Part shown: in pieces, positions 24,963 through 36,159 of the stretch
Layout of the letters: every line of letters starts with the position of its first letter
Numbering within the stretch: the stretch's first letter is position 1
Assembly (NCBI RefSeq): GCF_002287505.1
Contig: NZ_CP019688.1
Coordinates: forward strand, 1,972,674 to 2,036,673
Source of the DNA: Corynebacterium glaucum
Lineage (GTDB): Bacteria > Actinomycetota > Actinomycetes > Mycobacteriales > Mycobacteriaceae
DNA: 64,000 bases
Reading direction: 5' to 3'
Program-made: the position numbers and the translations under genes
Notes under the pieces: generated by a model
The model's database searches: none
What the model was told of the DNA's origin: nothing
Seen by the model: only the letters and a program-made list of their open reading frames with translations

Positions 24963-25412
24963 TTAACGAGCGGGATCAGCGGACGAGCCGATGTGCTGCG
25001 TGACCAGGTAGCCGCCGCGCATGCGCTGAATCATTTCGGAGCGCAGCTTCACAATGTAGTACCAGACGATGGCGAACATGACGCCGACTGCTGTCACCGA
25101 CCAGTGGATGAAAAAGCCGAGGAGCAGCGGAATCTGCAGCGCGAGGTTGATCCACATAGCACCTGGGATGCGCTGGAGAAACGCCATGATGACGTGCGCG
25201 GCTCCGATGACGGTGATGTAGACCCAGTTGAAGGTGGTCCACATAGCGCCATCATCCACCTTGAGGATGACAAGCAAGATGAGGAAGATCGTGATGGCTT
25301 CCAAAATCAGCGTGCCGGTGAGCACGCTGCCGAGACTCTTCAGCGGATCCTTGACCGGGTCATTGCCGGGGCCGAGGGGGCCGATGTTCGGTTGTGCTTG
25401 TTCACGCGCCAT
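24963..25412 (-). CDS. DUF4233 family membrane protein
   Basis: 149 residues with four predicted hydrophobic segments (GTLILEAITIFLILLVIL, WVYITVIGAAHVIMAFL, WINLALQIPLLLGFFI, AVGVMFAIVWYYIV). The family occurs in actinobacteria immediately after folC and before ndk; its function is unknown. Here an ATP-grasp gene has been inserted between folC and this gene. The 17 bp gap to the next gene supports one transcript. Confidence 0.85.
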   Translation of the reverse strand: MAREQAQPNIGPLGPGNDPVKDPLKSLGSVLTGTLILEAITIFLILLVILKVDDGAMWTTFNWVYITVIGAAHVIMAFLQRIPGAMWINLALQIPLLLGFFIHWSVTAVGVMFAIVWYYIVKLRSEMIQRMRGGYLVTQHIGSSADPAR

Positions 25413-25458
25413 AGGCTCATCCTAAGTCAGCGCCCTCCTGCGTCCCTAACCTGCGCAG

Positions 25459-26313
25459 TCAAGGCAGCGCCTCGAGGTAGTCGATCACCTGGGCGGCGAC
25501 GTCGATGCCTGTGGTCTCGGCGAGCGTGACAAATTGCGCGTTCGAGTTCACTTCACCAACGAGAGGCGCTGAGGCGTCGAGGAAATCCACCGAGCCGACC
25601 TCAAGTCCCAGGGCGGCCATGGCTTGGCGCGCTACCTCGACGTACTCGGAGGGCGGGTTCCAGGCCTCGGCGCGGCCGCCGCCGGTGATGTTGGCGCGGA
25701 AATCTCCCTCCGCCCCGAAGCGGCGCATCGCAGCAACAGGCGTGTCCCCCACGAGGTAGATGCGTGCATCCCTCCCGCTGGAGCCGGCCACGAACTCTTC
25801 AACCAACACGGGCGCACCGGCCGCTTTGGTGAGCACCTCGATCAACTCCGCGCGGGAATGCACCAAAAACACCCCGCTTCCCCACGATCCGACCGCGTGC
25901 TTGGCCACCGCAGGAAAACCGAGCGTGCGCTCCACCGCGTCGACGAACTCACTCGCCTCCCATTCCTCTGCCGTCAGCGGCCGAAACGTCAAGGGCGCGA
26001 CCACCGTGCGAGGGTGTGCGATGCCCGCAGCGGTGAGCCGGGCGTGGGTGTACGCCTTGTTATCGCACAATGCGATCGCCTTTGCAGTGTTGACGCAGCG
26101 CACACCAAGCGATTCAAGCTGGGCGGTGGTGGCCACGTCTTTGTCCATGATCAACGCGAGCTGCGGCAGCTTTCCGTCGAGATGCGAGACGACCCAGTCG
26201 GTGTGCACTCGGCGCATGTCCACGCGGCCGTCGGCCGCCGCGAGCAGCTGGTTGAACTGCGTCTCAAACTTGTCCCAGTGCAACCACCGGTTTGTTACCA
26301 ACCAGGCGCTCAT
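25459..26313 (-). CDS. RimK-like ATP-grasp ligase
   Basis: 284-residue ATP-grasp enzyme. An N-terminal pre-ATP domain is followed by the B-domain and core: CDNKAYTHARLTAAGIAHPRT, the lysine/glycine-rich loop AVAKHAVGSWGSGVFLV in the form FPAVAKHAVGSWGSG, VLVEEFVAGSSGRDARIYLV, FRANITGGGRAEAW, and the metal motif VGEVNSNAQF. This is the layout of RimK/LysX/CofF-type ligases that form amide bonds, often adding glutamate. Its ATG overlaps the folC stop (ATGA), so it is co-translated with folylpolyglutamate synthase. The substrate is unknown; a role in modifying folate or another glutamylated cofactor is a guess from context. Confidence 0.82.
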   Translation of the reverse strand: MSAWLVTNRWLHWDKFETQFNQLLAAADGRVDMRRVHTDWVVSHLDGKLPQLALIMDKDVATTAQLESLGVRCVNTAKAIALCDNKAYTHARLTAAGIAHPRTVVAPLTFRPLTAEEWEASEFVDAVERTLGFPAVAKHAVGSWGSGVFLVHSRAELIEVLTKAAGAPVLVEEFVAGSSGRDARIYLVGDTPVAAMRRFGAEGDFRANITGGGRAEAWNPPSEYVEVARQAMAALGLEVGSVDFLDASAPLVGEVNSNAQFVTLAETTGIDVAAQVIDYLEALP

Positions 26314-27761
26314 TCGCCCTTCCTGGCGCGCAGGTACGCGCGGGCCTCGCCTGCCGTGGCGATCGAGCCGGTGACTAGCACGCCGCCACCTTCAGGGCCA
26401 TCTTCCTCGGCGAGCTCGATGGCCAGCTCGAGCGCGGCACCGAGGTGCTCTTCGACGCGGACGCGGTAGTCGCCGAAGATATCGGCGGCGATCTCTCCCA
26501 GGTCGTGTGCCTCCATCGCGCGCGGAGAGTGATTGCGGGTGATCACCAGCTCCGCGCACACCGGCTCCAGCGCGGTGAGCATGGAGCGGGCATCTTTATC
26601 CTCGTAGATGGAAACCACGCCAATGACGGACTGGAAGTTGAAGTCGCGCTGCATTGTCGCCGCGAGGCTGTCGGCGCCGGCGGGGTTGTGGGCCGCATCA
26701 ACCAGCACGATCGGGTCGACGTGGACGCGCTCGAGTCGACCGGGCACCGTCACTTCGCCAAGGCCCTCGCGCACCGCGTCCGCATCCAGTGGGTGCTCGC
26801 TCGAAGCACCAAAGAACGCCTCGACGGCCGCGAGCGCAACCGACGCATTCGCTGCCTGGTGCGCGCCAGCGAGTGGGAGGAAGACGTCGTCGTACGTTCC
26901 GCCGAGACCGTTTAGGGTGAGCTGTTGCCCACCAACGGCCACCACCGCTTCGCCCACGGTGAAGTCTCGCCCGGCGCGAGCGACCGCGGCATCGACTTCC
27001 ACGGCGCGCTCAAGGATCGCATGCATGGCGTCTTCGTCCTGCTCGGCGACGACGGCCACGCGCTCACCCGGCGCGATGATCCCGGCCTTCTGCGCTGCGA
27101 TCTCGGACACTGTCTCGCCGAGAAACGCCTGGTGGTCCATGCCAACCGGGGTGATCACGGAAACGTCTGCGTCGATCACGTTGGTTGCGTCCCAGGTACC
27201 ACCCATGCCGACTTCCACGACGGCGACATCCACCGGCGCCTCCGCAAAGGCCGCGTACGCGATACCGACCAGCACCTCGAAGCGGCTCATCCCCGGATCG
27301 AACTGCGCATCCACCATGTCGATGTACGGCTCGATGTCGCGATAGGTCTCCACGAACCGGGTCTGCGAGATCTCCTCGCCGTCGATCACGATGCATTCTG
27401 TCAGGCTCGTCATCTCGGGCGAGGTGAACAACCCGGTGCGGCGGCCGAGGGCGCGCAGGATCGATTCGCTCATCCGCGCTGTCGAGGTCTTGCCGTTGGT
27501 GCCAGCCACATGGATCGCGGCAAACGAACGCTGCGGTTCCCCGAGCAGATCCATCAGCATCGCGATGCGCTCAAGCGACGGGTTCGGGTCGACGGCACCA
27601 GCGCGCGCGTCGAGCTGCGCAACCACGTCTTCGAAGTCCGGGTGCGTCTCCGGCTCGGCCGGCACGGTGCGCTCCCCGGCTTCCTCGCCCGTCTCAACGG
27701 GCCCGTTGAGACGCATGGTGATGCCGTGCTCGGTGAGCTCGGCGCGGTACTCGTTATCCAT
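26310..27761 (-). CDS. folC: Folylpolyglutamate synthase / dihydrofolate synthase
   Basis: Adds glutamate to dihydropteroate and folates. 483 residues; the Mur-ligase-type P-loop is [12 protein letters not shown], with the [19 protein letters not shown] segment and [16 protein letters not shown] that define FolC, and the C-terminal ligase motif [13 protein letters not shown]. The N-terminus carries about 30 extra charged residues before the conserved start. It overlaps valS by 8 bp upstream and the ATP-grasp gene by 4 bp downstream, indicating one operon. Confidence 0.95.
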   Translation of the reverse strand: MDNEYRAELTEHGITMRLNGPVETGEEAGERTVPAEPETHPDFEDVVAQLDARAGAVDPNPSLERIAMLMDLLGEPQRSFAAIHVAGTNGKTSTARMSESILRALGRRTGLFTSPEMTSLTECIVIDGEEISQTRFVETYRDIEPYIDMVDAQFDPGMSRFEVLVGIAYAAFAEAPVDVAVVEVGMGGTWDATNVIDADVSVITPVGMDHQAFLGETVSEIAAQKAGIIAPGERVAVVAEQDEDAMHAILERAVEVDAAVARAGRDFTVGEAVVAVGGQQLTLNGLGGTYDDVFLPLAGAHQAANASVALAAVEAFFGASSEHPLDADAVREGLGEVTVPGRLERVHVDPIVLVDAAHNPAGADSLAATMQRDFNFQSVIGVVSIYEDKDARSMLTALEPVCAELVITRNHSPRAMEAHDLGEIAADIFGDYRVRVEEHLGAALELAIELAEEDGPEGGGVLVTGSIATAGEARAYLRARKGE

Positions 27762-30492
27762 TCAGCCCCTCAAGGCGCGCGCTCACGCGCTCAAACTCTT
27801 CCTGCGCAACCTGCTGTCGCTGCTTGATCTTCTCCACCACGTGTTCCGGCGCGTTCGCCAGGAACTGCTCGTTGCCCAGCTTGCCGGCGGTGGTGTCCAG
27901 CTCCTTCTGTGCCGCAGCCAGCTCCTTCTCCAGGCGCTTGCGCTCCGCTGCCACGTCCACCGTGCCCGAGGTATCCAGGGCCACATCAAGGGTGGTGTTG
28001 CTCAGACGCATCTCAATGCTTGCCGACGGCGCGAAGCTCTCCGCTGGCGCTTCGACCTTCGCGATGGCGCGGACCATGCCTTCCTGCGACACTAGGTCCG
28101 CAGCTGCGAAGTCCAGGCGGGCGGGAACGTTCTGGCTCGGCTTGACACCCTGGTCGGAGCGGAAGCGGCGCAGCTCGGTGATCAGCTTGATCGCGTCCTC
28201 GATGCGGCGTCGCGCATTCAGATCCGCCTCGACACCACCGTTGGTATCCGCCTCGGTCGGCCACGCAGCGAGTGTGATCGTTTCGTTGCCGGTCAACGCC
28301 TTCCACAGCACTTCGGTGATGAACGGCATCGTCGGGTGCAGGAGACGCAGGACCACGTCGATGACTCGGCCCAGCACAATTTGGGTGTTGCGGCCAGTCT
28401 CCTGCTCCTCGGGCGCTGCCTCAGCGGCGTCGCGCGGAATCTGGGTCTTCGCAATCTCGAGGTACCAGTCGCACAGCTCATCCCACGCGAAGTGGTAGAG
28501 CTCCTCGTTCGCCTTCGCGAACTGGTAGTCGTCCAGGTACGCGTCGACATCGCGGCGGACCTCTTCCGCGCGGTCAAGGATCCAGCGGTCCGCGTCCGTG
28601 AGACTCTCCCGCTGCGGGAGTTCATCTACCGCAGCGCCGTTCATCAGCGCGAACTTGGTCGCGTTGAACAACTTTGTGGCAAAGTTTCGTGCCGAGGTCG
28701 CGTTGTCCTCGCCGATCGGCAGATCGATGCCCGGGTTCGCGCCGCGCGCCAGCGCGAAGCGCAGCGCGTCCGCGCCGTAGCGCTCCACCCAGTCCATCGG
28801 GTCGATGCCGTTGCCCAAAGACTTCGACATCTTGCGGCCCTTCTCGTCGCGCACCAGGCCGTGCAGGTAAAGGTCCGTGAACGGTACCTGCGGGCGGCCG
28901 TCCTTGCCCTCACCGAGGATCTCCGGAGTGGACGTGCCGGCGAAAGTTCCGAACATCATCATGCGCGCCACCCAGAAGAACAAGATGTCGTAGGCGGTGA
29001 CCAGCACGCTGGTGGGATAGAACTTCTCCAGCTCCGGGGTCTTATCCGGCCATCCCATCGTGGAAAACGGCCACAGCGCTGAGGAGAACCAGGTGTCCAG
29101 CACGTCCGGGTCTTGCTCGTAGCCTGCCGGCGGCTCCTCGTCCGGGCCGACGCAGACGATGTCACGGTCGCCGTTGGCGTCCTCCGGGCCGTACCAGATT
29201 GGGATGCGGTGGCCCCACCACAGCTGGCGCGAAATCGTCCAGTCGTGCATGTTGTCGACCCAGTCGAAGTAGCGCTTCTCCATCGACTGCGGGTGAATCA
29301 CGGTGTCACCCTCGCGCACCGCATCGCCCGACATGCGGGCAAGCTCGTCGACCTTCACAAACCACTGCAGGGACAGGCGCGGCTCGATCGGCTCGCCGGA
29401 GCGCTCGGAGTGGCCGACGGAGTGGACGTAGGGGCGGACCTCTTTAACGATTCGTCCCTGCTCGGCGAGTGCCTCGCGCACCTTCACCCGTGCCTCAAAA
29501 CGATCCATGCCGTCGAACTGGGTGCCGGTGTTTGCGATGCGGCCCTGTTCATCCATGATGATCGGCATGTTGAGGTCGTGGCGTAGGCCCATTTCGTAGT
29601 CGTTCGGGTCGTGGGCGGGCGTGATCTTCACAGCGCCGGTGCCCAACTCCATGTCCACGTAGTCGTCTGCAATGACCTTGAGTCTGAGGTCGTCGCGGAA
29701 CGGGTGGTCGAACTCCTGACCAACCAGGTGCGCGTAGCGCTCATCTTCGGGGTGCACGGCAATAGCGACGTCGCCAAGCATGGTCTCCACACGGGTGGTG
29801 GCGACGATCAGGTGCGGCTCGTCGTCGCTGAGCGAGCCGTAGCGGATGGAGACGAACTCCCCGTCGACGTCGTTGTAGACCACCTCGATGTCGCTGACCG
29901 CAGTCTCGAGCACAGGCGACCAGTTCACCAGGCGGTAATCGCGGTAGATCAGGCCGCGATCGTAGAGCTGCTTGAAGATGGTCTGGACGGCGCGCGACAG
30001 GCCGTCGTCAAGCGTGAAGCGCTCCCGTGACCAGTCGACCGAATCGCCGATCGCCCGCATTTGCTTCGCGATCGTTCCGCCGAACTCCTGCTTCCACTCC
30101 CAGACCTTGTCGATAAATTCTTCGCGGCCGTAGTCGTAACGGTCTTTGCCCTCTTCGGCCTTGAGCTTCGCCTCGACCTTGGTCTGGGTGGCGATGCCGG
30201 CGTGGTCCATGCCCGGAAGCCACAAGACCTCAAAGCCCTGCATGCGCTTGCGGCGGATCAGCGAATCCATCAGCGTGTGGTCGAGCGCGTGACCCATGTG
30301 CAGCTGGCCGGTCACGTTTGGCGGCGGCAGCACAATCGAGTAGGCCGGCTTGTCGGAGGTCGGGTCGGCCTCGAAGTAGCCGGCCTCGACCCAGCCTTCG
30401 TACAGTCCGGCCTCCACCTGCTGCGGCTCCCAGTTCTTCGGGAGCGCGTCCGCGCGGTTGGTACCTACCAGATCACGATTCGCTTCAGTCAC
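27754..30492 (-). CDS. valS: Valyl-tRNA synthetase
   Basis: Class I aminoacyl-tRNA synthetase of 912 residues. HIGH-type motif [16 protein letters not shown] near the N-terminus, KMSKS motif [14 protein letters not shown], the editing domain between them, and a C-terminal coiled coil ([19 protein letters not shown]) specific to ValRS. First gene of the valS-folC operon; the upstream gap to mdh is only 27 bp. Confidence 0.97.
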   Translation of the reverse strand: MTEANRDLVGTNRADALPKNWEPQQVEAGLYEGWVEAGYFEADPTSDKPAYSIVLPPPNVTGQLHMGHALDHTLMDSLIRRKRMQGFEVLWLPGMDHAGIATQTKVEAKLKAEEGKDRYDYGREEFIDKVWEWKQEFGGTIAKQMRAIGDSVDWSRERFTLDDGLSRAVQTIFKQLYDRGLIYRDYRLVNWSPVLETAVSDIEVVYNDVDGEFVSIRYGSLSDDEPHLIVATTRVETMLGDVAIAVHPEDERYAHLVGQEFDHPFRDDLRLKVIADDYVDMELGTGAVKITPAHDPNDYEMGLRHDLNMPIIMDEQGRIANTGTQFDGMDRFEARVKVREALAEQGRIVKEVRPYVHSVGHSERSGEPIEPRLSLQWFVKVDELARMSGDAVREGDTVIHPQSMEKRYFDWVDNMHDWTISRQLWWGHRIPIWYGPEDANGDRDIVCVGPDEEPPAGYEQDPDVLDTWFSSALWPFSTMGWPDKTPELEKFYPTSVLVTAYDILFFWVARMMMFGTFAGTSTPEILGEGKDGRPQVPFTDLYLHGLVRDEKGRKMSKSLGNGIDPMDWVERYGADALRFALARGANPGIDLPIGEDNATSARNFATKLFNATKFALMNGAAVDELPQRESLTDADRWILDRAEEVRRDVDAYLDDYQFAKANEELYHFAWDELCDWYLEIAKTQIPRDAAEAAPEEQETGRNTQIVLGRVIDVVLRLLHPTMPFITEVLWKALTGNETITLAAWPTEADTNGGVEADLNARRRIEDAIKLITELRRFRSDQGVKPSQNVPARLDFAAADLVSQEGMVRAIAKVEAPAESFAPSASIEMRLSNTTLDVALDTSGTVDVAAERKRLEKELAAAQKELDTTAGKLGNEQFLANAPEHVVEKIKQRQQVAQEEFERVSARLEGLNG

Positions 30493-30519
30493 GCTTGGCC
30501 ATTGTAGTAGCCGTGCAGG

Positions 30520-31530
<1,011 letters not shown>

Positions 31531-31704
31531 TCATCTGTGTTCGCATGAACTGTAAGTCCCAGCGTACTCGCGCAATACTCCCCCCGTTTTGGCGCGGTTG
31601 AGTACCCCCAAATGCGAAAAATCTTCATCTTTTTGCTGAGGACGCCTCACGCACCCGTTCACTGGGGCACGATTGTTGGCGGTACCAAGGGAAAGGAGTT
31701 TCGC

Positions 31705-32460
31705 GTGACGCACAGCCCCGCTGACGCTGCCCACCTCCCGACCTCCGAATCCGCAAACGGTGAACTCGAACTTGCTGTGGACGCCGCTATCGTCAGGTTC
31801 GCCCGCGACGGGTTCGAACAGACCAAGCTGGAAACCATCGCCGCCGAATCTGGCATGTCCAAGCGCATGATCCACTACCACTTCGGCGACAAGAAGGGCC
31901 TCTACGAACGCGCGGTGAAGCGGGCGGTGGCGCGCATCGCTCCGCCACACGAGGTACTGGATCGCTCCTACGCCGTCCCCGTCGAAGGGATGCGGCGGTT
32001 TGTGGACTCCATCTTCCACGTGTTCCTCGAAAGCCCGGATTGCATCCGGCTCATTTTGCGCGAAAACCTCGACCCGATCCTGGACGTTGAGGAACTCACC
32101 ACCGGCGACCGCAGCAACGACATCACGTTGCACGTTGAACGCTTGCTCCTGCTCGGCCAGGATGCAGGCGCGTTTCGCCCAGGTATCTGCGCAGAAGATG
32201 TCTTGGCGCTGGTTGTGGGGTTGTGCGACCTGCGCATTACCCACGCTTCAACCAGCTACGCCATGAGTCGCATCGACTTTGCCAGCCAGCGCAACACCGA
32301 GGGCATGCGCCGCATGGTCATCGACGCCGTGCTTGCGTTTTTGACCTCGAACATCCCGCACTCGGGCTATGACTCGTACCTCGCGTCTAACCCGGAGCGC
32401 GACACCGCAAACTCGGCTGCGGCGAAGACGTACGAGGTCACCCGCAGCGAGATCTACTAG
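31705..32460 (+). CDS. TetR family transcriptional regulator
   Basis: 251 residues from GTG 31705, chosen because GAAAGGAG lies 7 bases upstream; the frame is open further. The HTH is at about residues 30-75 (AAIVRFARDGFEQTKLETIA, SGMSKRMIHYHFGDKKGLYE). The C-terminal ligand domain is typical of the TetR_C family and has no identified ligand. It is divergent from mdh and ends 4 bp from the convergent clpX. In C. glutamicum a TetR gene also sits next to mdh. Confidence 0.88.
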   Translation: MTHSPADAAHLPTSESANGELELAVDAAIVRFARDGFEQTKLETIAAESGMSKRMIHYHFGDKKGLYERAVKRAVARIAPPHEVLDRSYAVPVEGMRRFVDSIFHVFLESPDCIRLILRENLDPILDVEELTTGDRSNDITLHVERLLLLGQDAGAFRPGICAEDVLALVVGLCDLRITHASTSYAMSRIDFASQRNTEGMRRMVIDAVLAFLTSNIPHSGYDSYLASNPERDTANSAAAKTYEVTRSEIY

Positions 32461-32464
32461 GCGG

Positions 32465-33742
32465 CTACGCCGACGCTTTCTCGTCTTTCGCCAAAAACTC
32501 CGGCTCTGCCTCGCCGCGCACCACGGCGTCCGTGATCACGACCTCGGAGATGTCCTCGCGATCCGGCAGCTCGTACATCACCGGCACGAGCAGCTCCTCC
32601 ATGATGGCGCGCAGGCCGCGGGCGCCGGTCTTGCGCTCGGCAGCCTTGTCGGCAATCTCCCCAAGCGCCTCTTCTGTGATCGTGAGCTCCGCGCCGTCCA
32701 TGTTGAACAAGCGCTGGTATTGCTTCACCAGCGAGTTCTTCGGCTCCGTCAGCACACGCACCAGCGACTCCCGGTCCAGGTTGTCCACGTGCGCGATGAT
32801 GGGCAGACGCCCGATGAACTCCGGGATCAAACCGAACTTCACCAGGTCACCCGGCTGCACCTGAGCGAGCAGGTTCGCTTCGTCGCGCTCGGTCTTGGAA
32901 TCGATCTCCGCACCGAAGCCGATGCCCTTCTTGCCCACGCGCTCCGCGATCACCTTGTCCAAGCCCGCGAACGCGCCGGCGACGATGAACAAAATGTTGG
33001 TGGTATCTAACTGGATGAACTCTTGGTTCGGGTGCTTGCGCCCACCCTGCGGCGGCACCGAAGCCACCGTGCCTTCAAGAATCTTCAGCAGCGCTTGCTG
33101 TACGCCCTCGCCGGAGACATCCCGGGTAATCGAGGGGTTCTCGCTCTTGCGAGAGATCTTGTCCACCTCGTCGACGTAGATAATGCCGGTCTGCGCGCGG
33201 TTGACATCGAAGTCCGCTGCCTGCAGCAGCTTGAGCAGGATGTTCTCCACATCCTCGCCTACGTAGCCGGCCTCGGTCAGGCTGGTCGCGTCCGCGATCG
33301 CGAACGGCACGTTGAGCATACGCGCGAGCGTCTGCGCGAGGTAGGTCTTGCCAGAACCGGTGGGGCCGAGCAGGAGGATGTTGGATTTGGCGATCTCCAC
33401 TTCCTCGTCGCGCCGCCGGCTGCCCAGCACGGTCTGCTCAGCACGGACGCGCTTGTAGTGGTTGTACACGGCTACAGCCAAGGTTCGCTTCGCCGTGTCT
33501 TGACCAATCACGTACTCGTCCAGAAACGCGGTGATCTCGGATGGGCGGGGCAGCCGCTCGCTGTCCCCGTTGGAGGCCTGGTTGGCGCCGGCGAGCTCCT
33601 CCTCAATGATCTCGTTGCACAGCTCAATGCACTCGTCGCAGATGTAAACGCCGCCCCCGGCAATCAGCTTACGAACCTGCTTTTGCGTTTTACCGCAGAA
33701 CGAGCACTTCAGTAGTTCAGAGCTGTCATGCGTTACTGCCAT
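32465..33742 (-). CDS. clpX: ATP-dependent Clp protease ATP-binding subunit ClpX
   Basis: AAA+ unfoldase that feeds ClpP. 425 residues: N-terminal C4 zinc finger ([19 protein letters not shown]), Walker [13 protein letters not shown], pore loop [11 protein letters not shown], Walker [11 protein letters not shown], and the sensor-2 C-domain ending [22 protein letters not shown] ([19 protein letters not shown]). The clpP genes lie about 3 kb away on the same strand. Confidence 0.97.
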   Translation of the reverse strand: MAVTHDSSELLKCSFCGKTQKQVRKLIAGGGVYICDECIELCNEIIEEELAGANQASNGDSERLPRPSEITAFLDEYVIGQDTAKRTLAVAVYNHYKRVRAEQTVLGSRRRDEEVEIAKSNILLLGPTGSGKTYLAQTLARMLNVPFAIADATSLTEAGYVGEDVENILLKLLQAADFDVNRAQTGIIYVDEVDKISRKSENPSITRDVSGEGVQQALLKILEGTVASVPPQGGRKHPNQEFIQLDTTNILFIVAGAFAGLDKVIAERVGKKGIGFGAEIDSKTERDEANLLAQVQPGDLVKFGLIPEFIGRLPIIAHVDNLDRESLVRVLTEPKNSLVKQYQRLFNMDGAELTITEEALGEIADKAAERKTGARGLRAIMEELLVPVMYELPDREDISEVVITDAVVRGEAEPEFLAKDEKASA

Positions 33743-33887
33743 GTACCTTCAAAAACTCCCGCCATATCGGTCGCCGTGTTGGCGATGGTCTTCTCAGCAT
33801 ACTTACCCAGTCAAACGTCACCGTAGCGCACCACACCGCAACCGGGGACAATGGTGAGCAAGAACCCACCGACGCGAAGGAGCCACG
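33743..33887. promoter_or_regulatory. Divergent clpX / hydrolase promoter region
   Basis: A 145 bp gap between the divergent starts of clpX and a PcaD-like hydrolase. CATACT at 33799-33804 is a possible -10 for the hydrolase and GAAGGAG at 33877-33883 is its ribosome binding site. I see no ClgR-type box here comparable with the one before clpP1. Confidence 0.4.
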
Positions 33888-34661
33888 ATGACAAACCTTG
33901 ACGTGAACATTTTCGGCAACCAGGAAGCGGATCGCACAGTGGTGCTCCTCAGTTCCATCGCCACTACCCACCAGGCTTGGTCCAAAGTCATCCCTGCACT
34001 CGAGGATGAGTTCCAGGTGGTCACGGTGGATCACCGCGGGCACGGCAAGTCCGAAACCCCCAAGGTTGCGCAGGGCTCGGCCACGGTGCAAGTGCTTTGC
34101 GACGACATCTTGACCGCCCTCGACACCATCAACGTCGACCGCTTCACCGTGGTCGGTCTGTCGTTAGGTGGAGCGCTGGCGCAGTACCTGACCGCAAACA
34201 GCGGCCGGGTAGACAAAGCCGTCTTCTGCTGCACCGCTACCTATCTCGGCGGCGAGGAGAAGTGGTCCGAGCGCACCGGCATTGCCCGCGAAAAAGGCAT
34301 GGATGCCTTGGCGGACGGATTTGTGGAGAACTGGTTCACTGAATCATTCCGCGAGGAGCACCCGGATGAGGTGCGTCGCATCCGGGACATGGCGGCCGCG
34401 GTGGATGCCGAAGGCTACGCGCAGAATGGCGACGCATTGGCTAAGTGGGATTTCGCTTCCGAGTTAAGCAAAATCACTTGCCCGGTACTCACAATCGCTG
34501 GTGCGCAAGACCCTGGCACTCCTCCGGAGGAGCTTGAGAAGATCGCCGACGGCGTCGCGGGGCCAGTGGAATCGGTGGTGATCAACCCTGGGTCGCACCA
34601 AGTCGCAGTGGAGAATCCCGAGAAATTCAACAAAGCGCTGACTCAGTTTCTCCTGGATTGA
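33888..34661 (+). CDS. Alpha/beta hydrolase, 3-oxoadipate enol-lactonase-like (copy 1)
   Basis: 257-residue alpha/beta hydrolase. VVLLSSIATTHQAWSKVIPA, VVTVDHRGHGKSE, nucleophile elbow VVGLSLGGALAQ and the terminal His in NPGSHQVAVENPEKF match PcaD-type enol-lactonases; the acidic residue is in AGAQDPGTPPEE. A close paralogue lies at 35329. In C. glutamicum the protocatechuate (pca) genes, including pcaD, occupy the clpX-clpP2 interval; here no other pca gene is present, so the substrate may not be 3-oxoadipate enol-lactone. Confidence 0.82.
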   Translation: MTNLDVNIFGNQEADRTVVLLSSIATTHQAWSKVIPALEDEFQVVTVDHRGHGKSETPKVAQGSATVQVLCDDILTALDTINVDRFTVVGLSLGGALAQYLTANSGRVDKAVFCCTATYLGGEEKWSERTGIAREKGMDALADGFVENWFTESFREEHPDEVRRIRDMAAAVDAEGYAQNGDALAKWDFASELSKITCPVLTIAGAQDPGTPPEELEKIADGVAGPVESVVINPGSHQVAVENPEKFNKALTQFLLD

Positions 34662-34679
34662 TGGGCTAGCCTAGACCAC

Positions 34680-35309
34680 GTGAAAAGCTTCCTCCGCCTC
34701 CCCGCCGTAGTCGCTGCCGTCTCACTAGGACTGGTAGCTGCGGGGTGTGCCGACGAGGAGGCCCGCTTGGTTGAACCGGAACTCGACTTCCCCTACACCA
34801 GCGCAGACGGCACTTCGCCCGCACCAGTGACGTTTGATTTCGGCTTCGGAAACGATGGCGAAGACGGCGAAGACGACGCCGAGGAGGGCGAGGACGAAGA
34901 CGACAATGAGGACAGCGATGCAGACGACTCGGATGATTCCGATGACTCTGGTGACGCAGACGACTCCGGCGACTCCGACGACTCCGACGACAAGGACGAG
35001 CCGGCACCCGCACCGCGACGCAACGTCCGGCCCGCTCCCGCACCCGCCCCGAGCCTCCCAGGAGCCGCATGTGCTTGGCCAGCCCAGGCCGAAGCGAAAG
35101 AGGGCGAAGAATTCAGCACCTTCTGCAACCGCGAGTGGGCTCGCACCGTCACCTCCGACGGCCAGCAGTACTTCTGGGAGGCCCGCGGTTCAGGCTGGGT
35201 GAGCATCGACCCGGTCTCCGAGCACAACGGCGGAGTCTGCTGGAGCAAGAACGACTTTGAGAAGGCCCCCGAGGCTATCCGCAACGCGGTCGTCTTTTGC
35301 GACTCCTAA
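34680..35309 (+). CDS. Secreted lipoprotein with acidic Asp/Ser linker
   Basis: 209 residues from GTG. A signal peptide with lipobox (SLGLVAAGC, Cys about 23) predicts a lipoprotein. After about 30 residues there is an Asp/Glu/Ser low-complexity stretch (repeated DDSD units) of about 50 residues, a Pro/Ala spacer, then a C-terminal domain of about 75 residues with four cysteines (GAACAWPAQ, FSTFCNREW, GGVCWSKND, VVFCDS) likely to form disulphides outside the cell. I do not recognise the domain. It lies between the two hydrolase paralogues, 18 bp after the first. Confidence 0.78.
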   Translation: MKSFLRLPAVVAAVSLGLVAAGCADEEARLVEPELDFPYTSADGTSPAPVTFDFGFGNDGEDGEDDAEEGEDEDDNEDSDADDSDDSDDSGDADDSGDSDDSDDKDEPAPAPRRNVRPAPAPAPSLPGAACAWPAQAEAKEGEEFSTFCNREWARTVTSDGQQYFWEARGSGWVSIDPVSEHNGGVCWSKNDFEKAPEAIRNAVVFCDS

Positions 35310-35328
35310 GAATTGGCACAATGGATGC

Positions 35329-36123
35329 ATGTCGCACCCACACCCACACCCACACCCACACCTCACTGTCAACACGCTCGGCAACCAAGATGAAGCTGAG
35401 ACGGTCGTGCTGCTCAGCTCCATCGCTTCTACCCACGAGGCCTGGTCCAAGGTCATCCCCGCACTCGAAAACACCTACCGAGTGGTCACTGTGGACCACC
35501 GGGGCCACGGCGCATCCCAAACCCCCGACGCCGAACCCGGCACCACCACGATCCAACTGCTCTGCGAAGATACGCTTCGCGCCCTCGACTCCGTTGGCGT
35601 TCGGTACTTCGCCGTCGTCGGTGTCTCCCTTGGCGGCGCGCTCGCACAGTGGCTCGCCGCGAACAGCGGCCGGGTGACCAGGGCCGTCTTCGCCTGCACC
35701 GCCCCGTTCCTCGGCGGTGAGGAGTGGTACAACGATGCACGTACCGTACGCGAACAGGGCATGGAAGCGATTGCCGACGACTTCGTAGCCGGTGTCTTCA
35801 CCGAGCAGTTCCGCGAGCACAACGCTGAGGAGTACCAGCGCATGCGAGACACCGTCGCCGGAGTGGATGCCGAGGGCTACGCACAGAATTGCGATGCTCT
35901 AGCCACGTGGGACTTCACCGACCAGCTGGACAAGATCACCTGCCCGTCGCTCGTGATCGCCGCCGCTGAAGACGGCTTCACTCCTCCTGCCGAGGTAGAA
36001 AAGATTGCCCAGGGGGTCGGCGGACCAGTGGAGTTCGTTGTGATCGACCGGGCCTCCCACCAGGTGGCGGTGGAGAATCCGGATGCGTTCAACGAGGCGC
36101 TGCTCTCGTTCCTTCAGAAATAG
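35329..36123 (+). CDS. Alpha/beta hydrolase, 3-oxoadipate enol-lactonase-like (copy 2)
   Basis: 264 residues, clearly paralogous to the gene at 33888: same SSIASTHEAWSKVIPALE, VDHRGHGASQTP, nucleophile VVGVSLGGALAQ and DRASHQVAVENPDAF. It differs in its N-terminus, where four His-Pro pairs (SHPHPHPHPHL) are encoded by a 6 bp tandem repeat. ATG 35329 is the likely start. The two copies flank a lipoprotein gene. The His-Pro segment could bind metal or be neutral. Confidence 0.8.
   Translation: MSHPHPHPHPHLTVNTLGNQDEAETVVLLSSIASTHEAWSKVIPALENTYRVVTVDHRGHGASQTPDAEPGTTTIQLLCEDTLRALDSVGVRYFAVVGVSLGGALAQWLAANSGRVTRAVFACTAPFLGGEEWYNDARTVREQGMEAIADDFVAGVFTEQFREHNAEEYQRMRDTVAGVDAEGYAQNCDALATWDFTDQLDKITCPSLVIAAAEDGFTPPAEVEKIAQGVGGPVEFVVIDRASHQVAVENPDAFNEALLSFLQK
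35335..35361 (+). repeat. CACCCA hexanucleotide repeat in the start of a hydrolase gene
   Basis: Four tandem CACCCA units and a partial fifth encode His-Pro repeats directly after the start codon of the second hydrolase. Because the unit is two codons long, slippage changes length without shifting frame. Confidence 0.9.
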
Positions 36124-36159
36124 AACCTGAGGTCAACGGAACGCGGTAGGGTTCGGCGC

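Noticed and set aside
31564..31605. GTACTC/GAGTAC inverted repeat upstream of the TetR gene as its operator
   Set aside because: Arms are only 6 bp with a 30 bp gap, which is longer than a usual TetR site.
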